Assembly: GCF_036250675.1 (NCBI RefSeq)
Contig: NZ_CP109592.1
Span: 4,340,001 to 4,404,000 of the forward strand
From: Streptomyces sp. NBC_01689
Lineage (GTDB): Bacteria; Actinomycetota; Actinomycetes; Streptomycetales; Streptomycetaceae
Direction of reading: 5' to 3'
Length of the DNA: 64,000 nt
Positions within the stretch are counted from its first letter, which is position 1. Every line of letters starts with the position of its first letter. Shown in pieces: positions 29,599 through 37,987 of this stretch. The notes beneath the pieces were generated by a model, which searched no databases, was not told the DNA's origin, and was given only the letters and a program-made list of their open reading frames with translations. A program made the translations under genes and the position numbers.

Positions 29599-29814
29599 GA
29601 GGCAGAACGTAAGTCCGAATTGTTACGGGCAGAAACACCCGCTCGCATTTCCTTCGGAAAATCTCACTTTTCTCAGACTGTCTTCAGCCCGAACCAGCCG
29701 CCCGGGCGCGGCTCCCGCACGGCTCCGGTGAGGTGTGCCCGGTCCGGCGATCCGGTCGTCGCCCGCCCGGCCGGCGGGGTACGGGCGGGCGGGGTGCACG
29801 GCACGCGCGTCCGG

Positions 29815-30078
29815 TCAGCTCCCGCCGACCGACTCGAACCGCCACCTGTGCACCGCCCGGGTCACCAACTCCCGGTCCGGCTCGGGCAGTTCCGGGAGCT
29901 CGGCGTCGTACGCCGCGTCCCACCAGGTGATGACGAGGACCCGGTCCTGCGGCGCCCGCAGGACCTCACCGCGCAGCGGCCGCTCCGGCAGCTCCCGCTC
30001 CCGCTCGCGGACCCAGGCGAGCAGTTCTCCGCCCCGCCCGTCGACGGCCCGCGCCTCCCACATCAGCGCGACGGTCAC
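29815..30078 (-). CDS. Small conserved-looking protein coupled to tsaD
   Basis: An 87-residue protein (from GTG 30078), rich in Arg, Glu, Leu and Trp, with segments [11 protein letters not shown] and [16 protein letters not shown]. It has no signal peptide, membrane segment or motif I recognise. Its start overlaps the tsaD stop in a GTGA arrangement, implying translational coupling as the last gene of the tsaB-rimI-tsaD operon. A compact alpha/beta fold is suggested by alternating hydrophobics. A longer reading frame upstream exists but overlaps tsaD in another frame and is not credible. Confidence 0.7.
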   Translation of the reverse strand: MTVALMWEARAVDGRGGELLAWVRERERELPERPLRGEVLRAPQDRVLVITWWDAAYDAELPELPEPDRELVTRAVHRWRFESVGGS

Positions 30079-31178
30079 GAGCAGAGGTTCTCCTTGCTGA
30101 CCTCGTGCACATGATCGTGCGTATGCGTGTGCGAGGTACCCGGCACGTGCGGGTCGGTCACCGGCAGGGACGAGTCCGCGGACAGGTCCCAGTCGGAGGC
30201 CGCGCGCCCGCGCGCGACCATCTCCGCGCCCAGCGCCGCGACCATCGCGCCGTTGTCCGTGCACAGTTTCGGCCGGGGCACCCTGAGCCGGATCCCGGCG
30301 GCCTCGCAGCGCTCCTGGGCCAGCACACGCAGCCGGGAGTTCGCGGCCACCCCGCCGCCGATCATCAGATGGTCGACGCCCTGGTCCTTGCAGGCCCGTA
30401 CGGCCTTGCGGGTCAGCACGTCCACCACCGCCTCCTGGAAGGACGCGGCCACGTCACGCACCGGCACCTCCTCGCCCGCCGCCCGCTTCGCCTCGATCCA
30501 GCGGGCCACGGCGGTCTTCAGACCGGAGAAGGAGAAGTCGTACGCGGGGTCGCGCGGCCCGGTGAGCCCGCGCGGGAAGGAGATGGCCTTCGGGTCGCCC
30601 TCCTTGGCGTACCGGTCGATGACCGGACCGCCCGGGAAGCCGAGGTTCAGCACCCGTGCGATCTTGTCGAAGGCCTCGCCCGCCGCGTCGTCGATGGTCG
30701 CTCCCATCGGGCGGACGTCCGAGGTGATGTCGGTGGACAGGAGCAGCGACGAGTGGCCGCCCGAGACCAGCAGCGCCATCGTCGGCTCCGGCAGCGCGCC
30801 GTGCTCCAGCTGGTCCACACAGATGTGCGAGGCGAGGTGGTTGACGCCGTACAGCGGCTTGCCCAGGGCGTACGCGTAGGCCTTCGCCGCGGAGACCCCG
30901 ACGAGCAGGGCGCCGGCGAGTCCGGGCCCGGCGGTCACGGCGATCCCGTCGAGGTCGCGGGCGCTCACCCCCGCGTCCTTGAGGGCGCGTTCGACGGTCG
31001 GCACCATCGCCTCCAGGTGCGCGCGGGAGGCGACCTCCGGCACGACACCGCCGAAACGGGCGTGCTCGTCGACACTGGACGCGACGGCGTCCGCCAGCAG
31101 GGTCGTGCCGCGGACGATGCCGACGCCGGTCTCGTCGCAGGAGGTCTCGATGCCGAGGACGAGCGGTTCGTCAGCCAT
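30075..31178 (-). CDS. tsaD: tRNA threonylcarbamoyladenosine transferase TsaD
   Basis: A 367-residue Kae1/Qri7/YgjD protein that transfers the threonylcarbamoyl group to A37 of ANN-decoding tRNAs. It begins [17 protein letters not shown], contains the metal-binding HLASH (HxxxH), the ATP-site GGHSSLLL and the late [13 protein letters not shown] motif. It is slightly longer than the E. coli protein owing to a C-terminal tail with a His-rich run ([10 protein letters not shown]) of unknown role. It overlaps rimI by eight bases and the small downstream gene by four. Confidence 0.97.
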   Translation of the reverse strand: MADEPLVLGIETSCDETGVGIVRGTTLLADAVASSVDEHARFGGVVPEVASRAHLEAMVPTVERALKDAGVSARDLDGIAVTAGPGLAGALLVGVSAAKAYAYALGKPLYGVNHLASHICVDQLEHGALPEPTMALLVSGGHSSLLLSTDITSDVRPMGATIDDAAGEAFDKIARVLNLGFPGGPVIDRYAKEGDPKAISFPRGLTGPRDPAYDFSFSGLKTAVARWIEAKRAAGEEVPVRDVAASFQEAVVDVLTRKAVRACKDQGVDHLMIGGGVAANSRLRVLAQERCEAAGIRLRVPRPKLCTDNGAMVAALGAEMVARGRAASDWDLSADSSLPVTDPHVPGTSHTHTHDHVHEVSKENLCS

Positions 31179-31674
31179 TGATCTCGGTTCCTTGTACGCC
31201 GTTTACGGAGGTGGAGGGGTCGTTGAGACGCATCACCAGGGCGTCCACGTTCCCCGGTTGGTAGTAGCCGCGCCGGAAGCCGATGGGTTCGAAGCCGAAG
31301 CGCTCGTACAGCTTCTGCGCGCGGACGTTGTCGACGCGGCACTCGAGCATCACCTCGGCGCACTCGAACGCGGTCGCCGCCCGCAGCAGCTCGGCCAGCA
31401 GCCGACCGCCGAGTCCGGTGCCCCACTGGTCACGGCGGACGGCGATCGTCTGCACGTCGCCGAGGTCACCGGCGGCGGCGAGCCCCGCGTACCCGACGAG
31501 CCGGTCGCCCTCGACGGCGACCACGTACCGGCGCGTCGCCTCCGGGCCGCGGGCGTGGGCCAGCTCGGACCAGAACATCCCCCGCGACCAGGCGTCCTCG
31601 GGGAAGAGGTCCTTCTCCAGCTCCAGGACGGGATCGATGTCCCACCAGCGCATCTCGCGCAGCACGGCGGTCAC
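31171..31674 (-). CDS. rimI: Ribosomal-protein/N-terminal acetyltransferase RimI
   Basis: A 167-residue GNAT acetyltransferase. It has the acetyl-CoA motif [15 protein letters not shown] (RxxGxG/A-type) and the C-terminal [24 protein letters not shown] signature of RimI, which acetylates the N-terminus of ribosomal protein S18 in E. coli. The GTG at 31674 overlaps the tsaB stop (GTGA), and its own stop overlaps tsaD, so tsaB-rimI-tsaD are translated as a tightly coupled set. A longer in-frame extension through tsaB is a frame shadow. Confidence 0.95.
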   Translation of the reverse strand: MTAVLREMRWWDIDPVLELEKDLFPEDAWSRGMFWSELAHARGPEATRRYVVAVEGDRLVGYAGLAAAGDLGDVQTIAVRRDQWGTGLGGRLLAELLRAATAFECAEVMLECRVDNVRAQKLYERFGFEPIGFRRGYYQPGNVDALVMRLNDPSTSVNGVQGTEING

Positions 31675-32318
31675 TTGGGGGTGACCACCTTGTAGTTCTT
31701 GGGCACCTGGGCATCCGGGCGGCGCAGGTACAGCGGCCGGGGCGGCTCCAGCTCCTCGCCCGCGGCCAGCCGCTCCGCCGCCAGCGACGCGAGCGCGGCC
31801 GCCGAGACGTGCTCGGGCGCGCGGACGTCCGGGAAGGTGTCGGGGTAGAGCAGGGCGCCCGCGCCGACGGCCGGCAGGCCGTCGAGGACGAGGTCGGCGG
31901 GCCGGTCGACGGCGGGCTCGGAGACGCGGGTGCGGGAGTCGGCGTACCGGGCCCAGTACACCTCCTTGCGGCGCGCGTCCGTCGCGACCACGAAGGGGCC
32001 GTCGAGGTCGGCGGCGTAGGCGAGCCCGTCGAGGGTGCACAGGCCGTGCACCGGCACGCCGAGCGCGAGACCGAAGGTGTCGGCGGTCATGAGGCCGACG
32101 CGCAGTCCCGTGTACGGACCGGGGCCGACGCCGACGACGACGCCGGTGACGGCGTCGAGCCGCAGACCGGCCTCGGTGAGCACACGGTCGACGGCCGGCA
32201 GCAGCAGCTCTCCGTGCCGGCGCGCGTCCACCTGGCTCGAGGAGGCGATGACGGACGTGCCGTCGTGCAGGGCGACGGTCACGGCGGGGGTGGCGGTATC
32301 CAGAGCGAGCAAGAGCAC
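31671..32318 (-). CDS. tsaB: tRNA threonylcarbamoyladenosine protein TsaB
   Basis: A 215-residue ASKHA-fold partner of TsaD. It opens LLLALDTATPAVTVAL and has the conserved VVVGVGPGPYTGLRVGLMTA signature (about 59–78) of TsaB. It lacks the metal-binding histidines of TsaD, as expected, and dimerises with it for t6A synthesis. It is the first gene of the tsaB-rimI-tsaD operon and divergent from a small membrane protein gene (132 bp). Confidence 0.95.
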   Translation of the reverse strand: MLLLALDTATPAVTVALHDGTSVIASSSQVDARRHGELLLPAVDRVLTEAGLRLDAVTGVVVGVGPGPYTGLRVGLMTADTFGLALGVPVHGLCTLDGLAYAADLDGPFVVATDARRKEVYWARYADSRTRVSEPAVDRPADLVLDGLPAVGAGALLYPDTFPDVRAPEHVSAAALASLAAERLAAGEELEPPRPLYLRRPDAQVPKNYKVVTPK

Positions 32319-32450
32319 GCAAACAGCGTACGGCGCCCGGGGGGTGTCCGGCGGCCCGGAGCACGGCCGCCATGGTCCGCCGGACCCGTGCTGCTACCGT
32401 CACCACACAGGACATACAGGACGCGATCGAGGGACGAGAGGTGGCGCAGG

Positions 32451-33005
32451 GTGGCCAGCAGCAGCTCGGGAATCGTGGCCGGGCTCACCGCCGCGGCCGT
32501 CGCCGTGGTCGGCTTCCTCGCCTACCAGGCGTCCGCGAACGCGCCGGACCACCTGGCCCGGACCCGCGCGGGCACCTCTCCCGAGGCCTCCACCAGCAAG
32601 GCTCCCCGGGACCGGAAGGATCCGGCGGCCCTGCCGGGCAACTCCGGCACCGGCGAGCGGGTCGTCTACTCGATCGACGACGACCGCGTGTGGCTGGTCG
32701 GGGAGAACGACCGGACGCAGCGGACCTTCGCGGTCACGCCCGGCACGGTGGACCCCGCCGTGGGCACGTACGACGTCACCTCACGCGGCCGGATCGTCAC
32801 CGGATCGGACGGCGCGCAGATCGAGCACGTCGTGCGCTTCACCGTGGTCGACGGCATCGTGATCGGCTTCAGCGCCGCGCGGGACGGCTCCACGTCCGCC
32901 CCCGACCCCGGGAAGAAGCTCGGCGGCATCCGGGAGTCCCGCGCCGACGGCGACGCCATGTGGACCTTCGCGACGGTGGGCGTCAAGGTGGTCGTCATCC
33001 CGTAG
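32451..33005 (+). CDS. Unknown secreted or membrane-anchored protein
   Basis: A 184-residue protein from the GTG at 32451. A hydrophobic N-terminal segment (IVAGLTAAAVAVVGFLAYQA, about 8–27) anchors or exports it. A Thr/Ser/Lys-rich linker is followed by a ~120-residue beta-rich domain (VVYSIDDDRVWLVGEN, TFAVTPGTVDPAVGTYDVTSR, IEHVVRFTVVDGIVIGFSAARDG). No cysteine pairs or catalytic motif are evident. It is divergent from tsaB and monocistronic. I do not recognise the family; residence on the outer membrane face is inferred from the segment. Confidence 0.75.
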   Translation: MASSSSGIVAGLTAAAVAVVGFLAYQASANAPDHLARTRAGTSPEASTSKAPRDRKDPAALPGNSGTGERVVYSIDDDRVWLVGENDRTQRTFAVTPGTVDPAVGTYDVTSRGRIVTGSDGAQIEHVVRFTVVDGIVIGFSAARDGSTSAPDPGKKLGGIRESRADGDAMWTFATVGVKVVVIP

Positions 33006-33034
33006 CCGCCGCGCACGCACCCCGGCCGAGACCC

Positions 33035-33086
33035 CCTCAGGGGCGCGGGGAACGGCGCGAGCGACCGCATCCGGCCCGCACCCGAG
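33035..33086. repeat. Dispersed Streptomyces intergenic repeat, copy 1
   Basis: A ~50-bp word, aggggcgcggggaacggcgcg... followed by a ccgcat and cggcccgcacccgag block. It matches the same arrangement as the region at 52811–52865. This kind of sequence occurs many times in Streptomyces intergenic DNA. It lies just after the stop of the 32451 gene. Confidence 0.55.
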
Positions 33087-33118
33087 CACCGCACGCGGCC
33101 ACCGCCCCCGGTGGGCGC

Positions 33119-33298
33119 CTATGCCGCGTCGCGGGACCGCTCGTCGCGCCGCACCGCGTCCGACACCGGCGGCCGCGGCGGCCTGGACACGGCCTCCGCC
33201 GCCGCGCACGACGCCAGCAGGTCCCGCATCGACACCCCGGCCGCCACCCTCGGCTGCTGCGCCGGCAGGTCGCGCACGTCACGTTCTGATGCCGGCAT
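33119..33298 (-). CDS. Very small ORF encoding a 59-residue protein
   Basis: A 59-residue frame starting MPASERDVRDLPAQ and ending SRDAA. It has an excellent ribosome site (AGGAGG five bases before the ATG at 33298) and third-position GC bias typical of real genes here. The protein is Arg/Ala-rich, has one Cys (in LASCAAAEA) and no signal or membrane segment. A sharp palindrome (33332–33347) lies 34 bp upstream, so it may have its own regulated promoter. Family unknown. Confidence 0.65.
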   Translation of the reverse strand: MPASERDVRDLPAQQPRVAAGVSMRDLLASCAAAEAVSRPPRPPVSDAVRRDERSRDAA

Positions 33299-33611
33299 GG
33301 ACGCCTCCTGGGGCCTCGGGGGGCACGCGTGGTTAGGTACACCTAACTACGGCCTGATCTCCATGTGACCACGGCCGGGATACCGAACGCAACATCTTGC
33401 CGACGACTTGTCGGAACCCGTACGTCGCCGGAGCCCGCCCACCGGCTCCGGTGACCCGCCCGCGGCGGAGGACCCGTGCGCACACGGCGGCGGACCCGTA
33501 CGGAAGGACAGGCGGGCCGGTACGGAAGGACAGGCGGGCCCGCGGAAGAACGAGCGGGCCCGCGACGGGACCCGTGCCCGCGCGGACCCGCACCGGGACG
33601 CCTGCCCGGGA
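33299..33611. other. Intergenic region with a 22-bp tandem direct repeat
   Basis: This 313-bp region between the small ORF and tsaE holds the palindrome and, at 33498–33518 and 33520–33540, two identical 21-bp copies of a GTACGGAAGGACAGG-type word spaced 22 bp apart. No gene is supported. Confidence 0.6.
33332..33347. promoter_or_regulatory. Perfect-arm palindrome GTTAGGT-ac-ACCTAAC upstream of the small ORF
   Basis: Seven-base arms with a two-base spacer, in unusually AT-rich sequence for this genome, 34 bp upstream of the 33298 start. It resembles an operator overlapping a promoter. The arms recall the DtxR/DmdR iron-box half-site TTAGGT, but the spacing is five bases too short for a standard 19-bp iron box. 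Confidence 0.5.
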
Positions 33612-34151
33612 CTACGCCGTGAACCCGCCCAGGTCCGTGTCCGCCCAGCGCGCGCCGAGCCCGGTCAGCGTGACGTGCCGTACCTCGTCCGTGGTGTCGC
33701 CCACCGCGCGGTGGATGACGACGTGCAGCCGGTCGTCGGTCAGCTCCTCGACCTTGCCCTCGCCCCACTCCACGACGATCACCGAGTCGGAGAGCGACAC
33801 GTCGAGGTCGAGGTCCTCCATCTCGTCGAGCCCGCCGCCCAGGCGGTACGCGTCCACGTGCACGAGCGGCGGACCGTCGACGAGGGAGGGATGCACACGG
33901 GCGATGACGAACGTCGGGGACGTGACGGCGCCGCGTACGCCCAGCCCTTCGCCGAGTCCGCGGGTCAGGGTCGTCTTGCCCGCGCCGAGTTCCCCGTTGA
34001 GCATCACCAGGTCACCCGCGCGCAGCAGCCCGGCCAGCCGGAGGCCGAGCTCCCGCATCTGGTCGGGCGAGTGGACGGTGACGTGGACGCCGTCCCGCGC
34101 GGCGGCGGGCTCAGCCGGGTTGTGCGGTGCTGCTGGTGCTTCCATAGCCAC
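33612..34151 (-). CDS. tsaE: tRNA threonylcarbamoyladenosine ATPase TsaE
   Basis: A 179-residue P-loop ATPase with Walker A GELGAGKTTLTRGLGEGLG (about 54–72), the FVIARVHPSLVDG switch region and HVDAYRLGGGLDEMEDLDLD typical of TsaE/YjeE, which energises TsaB–TsaD in t6A synthesis. The GTG at 34151 or the ATG at 34145 starts it. The frame overlaps the 3' end of the hydrolase gene by 41 bp, so they are translationally linked. It lies ~1.3 kb from tsaB, the usual separated arrangement in Streptomyces. Confidence 0.95.
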   Translation of the reverse strand: MAMEAPAAPHNPAEPAAARDGVHVTVHSPDQMRELGLRLAGLLRAGDLVMLNGELGAGKTTLTRGLGEGLGVRGAVTSPTFVIARVHPSLVDGPPLVHVDAYRLGGGLDEMEDLDLDVSLSDSVIVVEWGEGKVEELTDDRLHVVIHRAVGDTTDEVRHVTLTGLGARWADTDLGGFTA

Positions 34152-35349
34152 CCACGGTAGCCCCTGCCGGGACGGCGCCCGCGCGCATCAGGAGGTCCGC
34201 GAGCCGGTCCATGACCACCTCGGGGCGCTCCAGCATGACCAGGTGTCCGGCGTCCGGCACGAGCACCAGCTCGGCGTCCGGCAGCAGATCGGCGATCGCC
34301 TCGCTGTGCTCGCTCGGCGTCACCATGTCCCCGACGCCGGCCAGCACCAGCACCGGCAGATCGGCGAAGCGCGCGAGCGCCTCGGTCTTGTCGTGGTCGG
34401 TGAAGGCCGGGTAGAACTCCGCGACCACGTCGATCGGCGTGCCCTCGATCATCCGTTCGGCGAATCGCGCGATGGCCGGGTCGACGTCGCGGGAGGCGAA
34501 CGAGTACCGCTTGATGATCCCCGCGAACAGGTCGGCCGTGGCCCGCCGTCCCCGTTCGACCAGGGCGGCCTGCTGGCCGAGCGCCTTCAGCACCCCGGGC
34601 AGCACGCGCCGTACCGCGTTGACGCCCGCGACCGGCAGACCGAAGTTGACCTCACCGAGCCGGCCGGAGGACGTACCGACCAGGGCGACGGCGACGACCC
34701 GGTCCCTGATCAGCTCGGGGTACCGGTCGGCGAGGGCCATGACGGTCATGCCGCCCATGGAGTGCCCGACCAGCACGACCGACCCCTCCGGGGCGGCGGC
34801 GTCGATGACGGCCTTCAGGTCGCTGCCGAGCTGGTCGATGGTGACCGGCGTGCCGTCCTTCGACTGGCCGACCCCGCGGCCGGAGCGGCCGTGACTGCGC
34901 TGGTCCCAGTGGACCGTGCGAACCACCCCGCGCAGCGCGGCCCGCTGGAAGTGCCAGGAGTCCTGGTTGAGGCAGTAACCGTGGCTGAAGACGACCGTGA
35001 CCGGAGCCGGGGCCTTGCGGCCGAAGAGCCGGCGTCGGCGCGGGGTGAAGGTGACGTCCTGTTCGACGTCGTCCACCTCGTAGTACAACTCGGTGCCGTC
35101 CTCCGCGTACGCCTTGCCCGGGGTGCCGCGCAAGGAGCCGTACGGGCCGGTCGAGTCGAGCGCGAGGCGCGCCTTGTTCCGCATGCCGCGGCCGACCGTG
35201 AGCCTCTCTATGGCGACTCCGGCCGCCGCGCCGGCGGCGACCACGCCTATGGCGACACCGGCGATACCGGCTTTGCGCCAGTTCCCGGCGGCGGAGGCGA
35301 CGGCCGCCGCGGCGACATCCGTCACGGCCTCCGCGCTGCTCTCGCTCAC
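34111..35349 (-). CDS. Alpha/beta-hydrolase with N-terminal membrane segment
   Basis: A 412-residue hydrolase. An Ala/Gly-rich hydrophobic segment (about 27–50, IAGVAIGVVAAGAAAGVAIE) probably anchors it. The fold shows VFSHGYCLNQDSW (oxyanion HG), the nucleophile elbow GHSMGGM (GxSxG), and a late acid/His pair near VLAGVGDMVTPSEHSE and PDAGHLVMLE. The substrate is unknown; lipid ester or lactone hydrolysis would fit. It lies between alr and tsaE, a conserved Streptomyces order, and probably shares their transcript. Confidence 0.9.
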   Translation of the reverse strand: MSESSAEAVTDVAAAAVASAAGNWRKAGIAGVAIGVVAAGAAAGVAIERLTVGRGMRNKARLALDSTGPYGSLRGTPGKAYAEDGTELYYEVDDVEQDVTFTPRRRRLFGRKAPAPVTVVFSHGYCLNQDSWHFQRAALRGVVRTVHWDQRSHGRSGRGVGQSKDGTPVTIDQLGSDLKAVIDAAAPEGSVVLVGHSMGGMTVMALADRYPELIRDRVVAVALVGTSSGRLGEVNFGLPVAGVNAVRRVLPGVLKALGQQAALVERGRRATADLFAGIIKRYSFASRDVDPAIARFAERMIEGTPIDVVAEFYPAFTDHDKTEALARFADLPVLVLAGVGDMVTPSEHSEAIADLLPDAELVLVPDAGHLVMLERPEVVMDRLADLLMRAGAVPAGATVGGYGSTSSTAQPG

Positions 35350-35391
35350 GTACCGCTCCTCTTCGCCGGGATCCCGTCCACCGATACGTCC

Positions 35392-35480
35392 TTCGGTACC
35401 GGTGGTGCTGTCAGTGCTGGTGGTGCTGCTGGTGCCGCTGGTGCTGCTGGTGCTGGTGCTGGTGCGACTGGAGCTGCCGT
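35392..35480. repeat. GGTGCT-type microsatellite between alr and hydrolase genes
   Basis: A degenerate tandem array of ggtgct/gctggt units spanning about 90 bp upstream of the hydrolase start. All frames are low-complexity. It is a likely site of replication slippage and could space the hydrolase promoter. Confidence 0.8.
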
Positions 35481-35525
35481 TGGTGTCGGCATGTCCTGTT
35501 GTCCTGCACGGGGCACTCTGTGCGG

Positions 35526-36677
35526 TTACCCGTCCTGTTCCCTGTTCACGTGTACGCGCGGCACCCGGGTTCCGATCCGGGTGACGATTTCGTACGCGAT
35601 CGTGCCCGCCGCCCGCGCCCAGTCCTCGGCGGTCGGCTCACCCCGGTCGCCGGGACCGAAGAGCACCGCCTCCGAGCCGGGCGGCGGCTCGTCCCCGCCG
35701 AGGTCGACCACGAACTGGTCCATCGCGACCCGGCCCGCCACCGTCCGCCACTTGCCGCCGACGAGCACCGGGCCGGTGCCGGAGGCGTGCCGGGGGATGC
35801 CGTCCGCGTAGCCGACGGGGATCAGACCGAGAGTGGTGGGGCCCGGAGTGACGTAGTGGTGCCCGTAACTGACGCCGTGACCACCCGGTACGTGCTTGAC
35901 CAGCGCCAGCGACGCACTCAGCGTCATCACCGGGCGCAGCCCGAAGTCGGCCGGGGTGCCGATCTCGGGGCTGGGCGAGATCCCGTAGACCGCGATCCCC
36001 GTGCGGACCAGGTCGAAGTGGCTCTCGGGCAGGGTCAGCGTGGCCGGTGAGTTGGCGATGTGCCGGACCTCGGGGCGCACCCCCCGCTCCTCGGCGTACG
36101 CCACCATCTCGCGGAAGAGGGCCAGTTGGGCCGCCACGGAGGGGTGACCGGGCTCGTCGGCGCAGGCGAAGTGCGACCACAGACCGGTGATCCGGATCCG
36201 TCCCCCGGCCTCGGCGCGCAGGGCCTCCGTGACCAGTTCGGGCCAGTCGGCGGGCTGGCAGCCGCTGCGTCCGAGGCCGGTGTCGGCCTTGAGCTGGACG
36301 CGGGCCGGGACGCCGGCCGCCTCGGCCGCCGCGACGGCCTCCCGCAGCGCCCACATCCCGCTGACCGACACGTCGAGGTCGGCCTCCACTGCCTCCCGCC
36401 AGGGTCCGCCCGGGGTCCACAGCCAGCACATGACGCGCCCCGGGACCCCCGCCGCCCGCAGGGCGAGGGCCTCCTCGGGCGTCGCGGTGCCGAGCCAGGT
36501 GGCCCCGGCCTCGAGCGCCGCGCGGGCACACGGGACCGCCCCGTGGCCGTAGGCGTCGGACTTGACCACGGCCATCACGGCCGCGGACGGCGCGTGGGCG
36601 CGCAGGGTCCGCACGTTGGCCCGCAGGGCGGCCAGGTCGATCTCTGCGCGGGCGCGCAGCGGTGCAGTCTCGTTCAT
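35526..36677 (-). CDS. alr: Alanine racemase (PLP-dependent)
   Basis: A 383-residue enzyme interconverting L- and D-alanine for peptidoglycan. The PLP lysine is K39 in AVVKSDAYGHGA; the second catalytic base tyrosine lies in HGVSYGHHYVTPG. The barrel and C-terminal beta domain are complete (VGYADGIPR, VAGRVAMDQFVVDLGG). It is upstream of the alpha/beta hydrolase and tsaE. The ATG at 36677 follows GGGGGCGC at a normal distance. Confidence 0.97.
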   Translation of the reverse strand: MNETAPLRARAEIDLAALRANVRTLRAHAPSAAVMAVVKSDAYGHGAVPCARAALEAGATWLGTATPEEALALRAAGVPGRVMCWLWTPGGPWREAVEADLDVSVSGMWALREAVAAAEAAGVPARVQLKADTGLGRSGCQPADWPELVTEALRAEAGGRIRITGLWSHFACADEPGHPSVAAQLALFREMVAYAEERGVRPEVRHIANSPATLTLPESHFDLVRTGIAVYGISPSPEIGTPADFGLRPVMTLSASLALVKHVPGGHGVSYGHHYVTPGPTTLGLIPVGYADGIPRHASGTGPVLVGGKWRTVAGRVAMDQFVVDLGGDEPPPGSEAVLFGPGDRGEPTAEDWARAAGTIAYEIVTRIGTRVPRVHVNREQDG

Positions 36678-36789
36678 CGCGCCCCCAGTGTCTCAGAGGG
36701 GTCGGACGGTCCCCCTGTGCCGGTGCCCTTCGGGCGGCCCGGACGGTCTCGGACGTTCCGCTCCGGCGGCCTCGGCCGGCACCCGACGG

Positions 36790-37728
36790 TCAGGTGCCGG
36801 CCCTGCGGCCCCACACGGACACCCGGTCGCCCTTCCGGAGCACGTTCCACAGGCTGCGGGCGTCGGCGAGGCGCAGATTGACGCACCCCCACGACCCGTG
36901 CGGGTCGTAGATGCTGCCGTAGACGGCGTGGAAGGCCTGGCCGCCGCTGAAGAACTGGCTGTACGGCATCGGGCTGTTGTAGAGCGTCGACCAGTGGTTC
37001 TTGTGCTTCCAGTAGATCGTGAACAGGCCGGTCCTGGTCCGGTACCCGGCGCGCCCGCTGCGCATCGGCACCGGTCCCCACAGCACCTTCGTCCCCTTCT
37101 GCACCCAGGTGATCTGACGGGCCAGATCCACGCACGCCACGCGGGAGGCGCGGACGGGGCATCTCCCGGCGGCGTTCGGGTTCTTGCGCGCCGACAGCAG
37201 CCGCATGCGGGCCCAGGTCACGGGTCCCGCGAAGCCGGTGCTCGGCCTGATCCCGTGGCGGACCTGGAACGCCCGGATCGCGCGGCAGTCGCCGCCGGAC
37301 TGCTTCCCGTCGGCCTTCCGTCTCAGCCGGCGTTCCACCTGCCGCTGGTAGGGGCCGGTCCGGCCGCTGCACGACGGGGCCCTGTCGGCGGCCTCGCTCG
37401 CCGGGACGTACTCGATCAGGTCGTCGGCCCCCGCGGACGCGTCCCGCGGTTCGACGGCGTCCTCGCCGGCGCTCGGCGTGTACACCCGCGGCGCGAGCAT
37501 CTGGTCCGGCGTGTCCATCAGTCCCTGCCACGGCTGCCCGGTGCCCGATGCCACGCCCGGCACCAGGCCTTCCAGGGGGACCGCCGCGGTGGCGGGCGCC
37601 CGTGGGCTCTCCGGGCCGGGGGTCAGGGGGCCCGCCGTGTCGGCCAGGGCGGTCTGTGCGGGCAGCACGGTCAGCAGCGCCAGCAGCACCGCCGCGGTGC
37701 GGCAGGTCATTCGTCCGCTCATCATCAT
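36790..37728 (-). CDS. Secreted L,D-transpeptidase with peptidoglycan-binding domain
   Basis: A ~312-residue secreted cell-wall enzyme. The signal peptide (TAAVLLALLTVLPAQTALA) is followed by a linker, a PG-binding segment (CRAIRAFQVRHGIRPSTG), and a YkuD domain. The catalytic motif is HGSWGCVNL, with the nucleophile Cys and SWGC in place of the commoner SHGC. It forms 3→3 cross-links or attaches proteins. Start choice among three consecutive ATGs (37728–37722) or MTCRT at 37710 is uncertain; the hydrophobic core follows all. Longer upstream frames are GC artefacts. Confidence 0.88.
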   Translation of the reverse strand: MMMSGRMTCRTAAVLLALLTVLPAQTALADTAGPLTPGPESPRAPATAAVPLEGLVPGVASGTGQPWQGLMDTPDQMLAPRVYTPSAGEDAVEPRDASAGADDLIEYVPASEAADRAPSCSGRTGPYQRQVERRLRRKADGKQSGGDCRAIRAFQVRHGIRPSTGFAGPVTWARMRLLSARKNPNAAGRCPVRASRVACVDLARQITWVQKGTKVLWGPVPMRSGRAGYRTRTGLFTIYWKHKNHWSTLYNSPMPYSQFFSGGQAFHAVYGSIYDPHGSWGCVNLRLADARSLWNVLRKGDRVSVWGRRAGT

Positions 37729-37987
37729 GCGCTCAGCGATACGCAACGTGGGGGCGGGAGGGGGTGAGCCGCGCGGAAGGGGTCCCCCGTAATGGGCAAC
37801 GCCCCCGGGGTTTCCGCCCCCGTACCTGCGGAGCCGGGAACGCGGGCACGCGTCTCCGGCCCGTCCTTCGCCGCGCGTCCCCGGCCCGTCCGGCGTGTGA
37901 CGGCGAGCCTTTCGGGCGAGGGCGGCGGTCCAGGGGGCGCAGCGCCCCTGGCGGGCGCCGGGCCCGGAGTCCCCGGCGCCACCCGCG
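37729..37987. other. Intergenic, no gene seen
   Basis: A 259-bp GC-rich gap between two minus-strand genes. It must contain the L,D-transpeptidase promoter. Short G-tracts and C-tracts give weak hairpins only; nothing definite. Confidence 0.5.

Noticed and set aside
31171..32415. A 414-residue fusion of TsaB region with RimI
   Set aside because: The N-terminal part is an out-of-frame reading of tsaB; the real rimI starts at the GTG overlapping the tsaB stop.
33332..33347. Standard iron box (DmdR/IdeR) at the TTAGGT palindrome
   Set aside because: The half-sites are separated by two bases instead of about seven, so it does not fit the 19-bp consensus; kept only as an unnamed palindrome.
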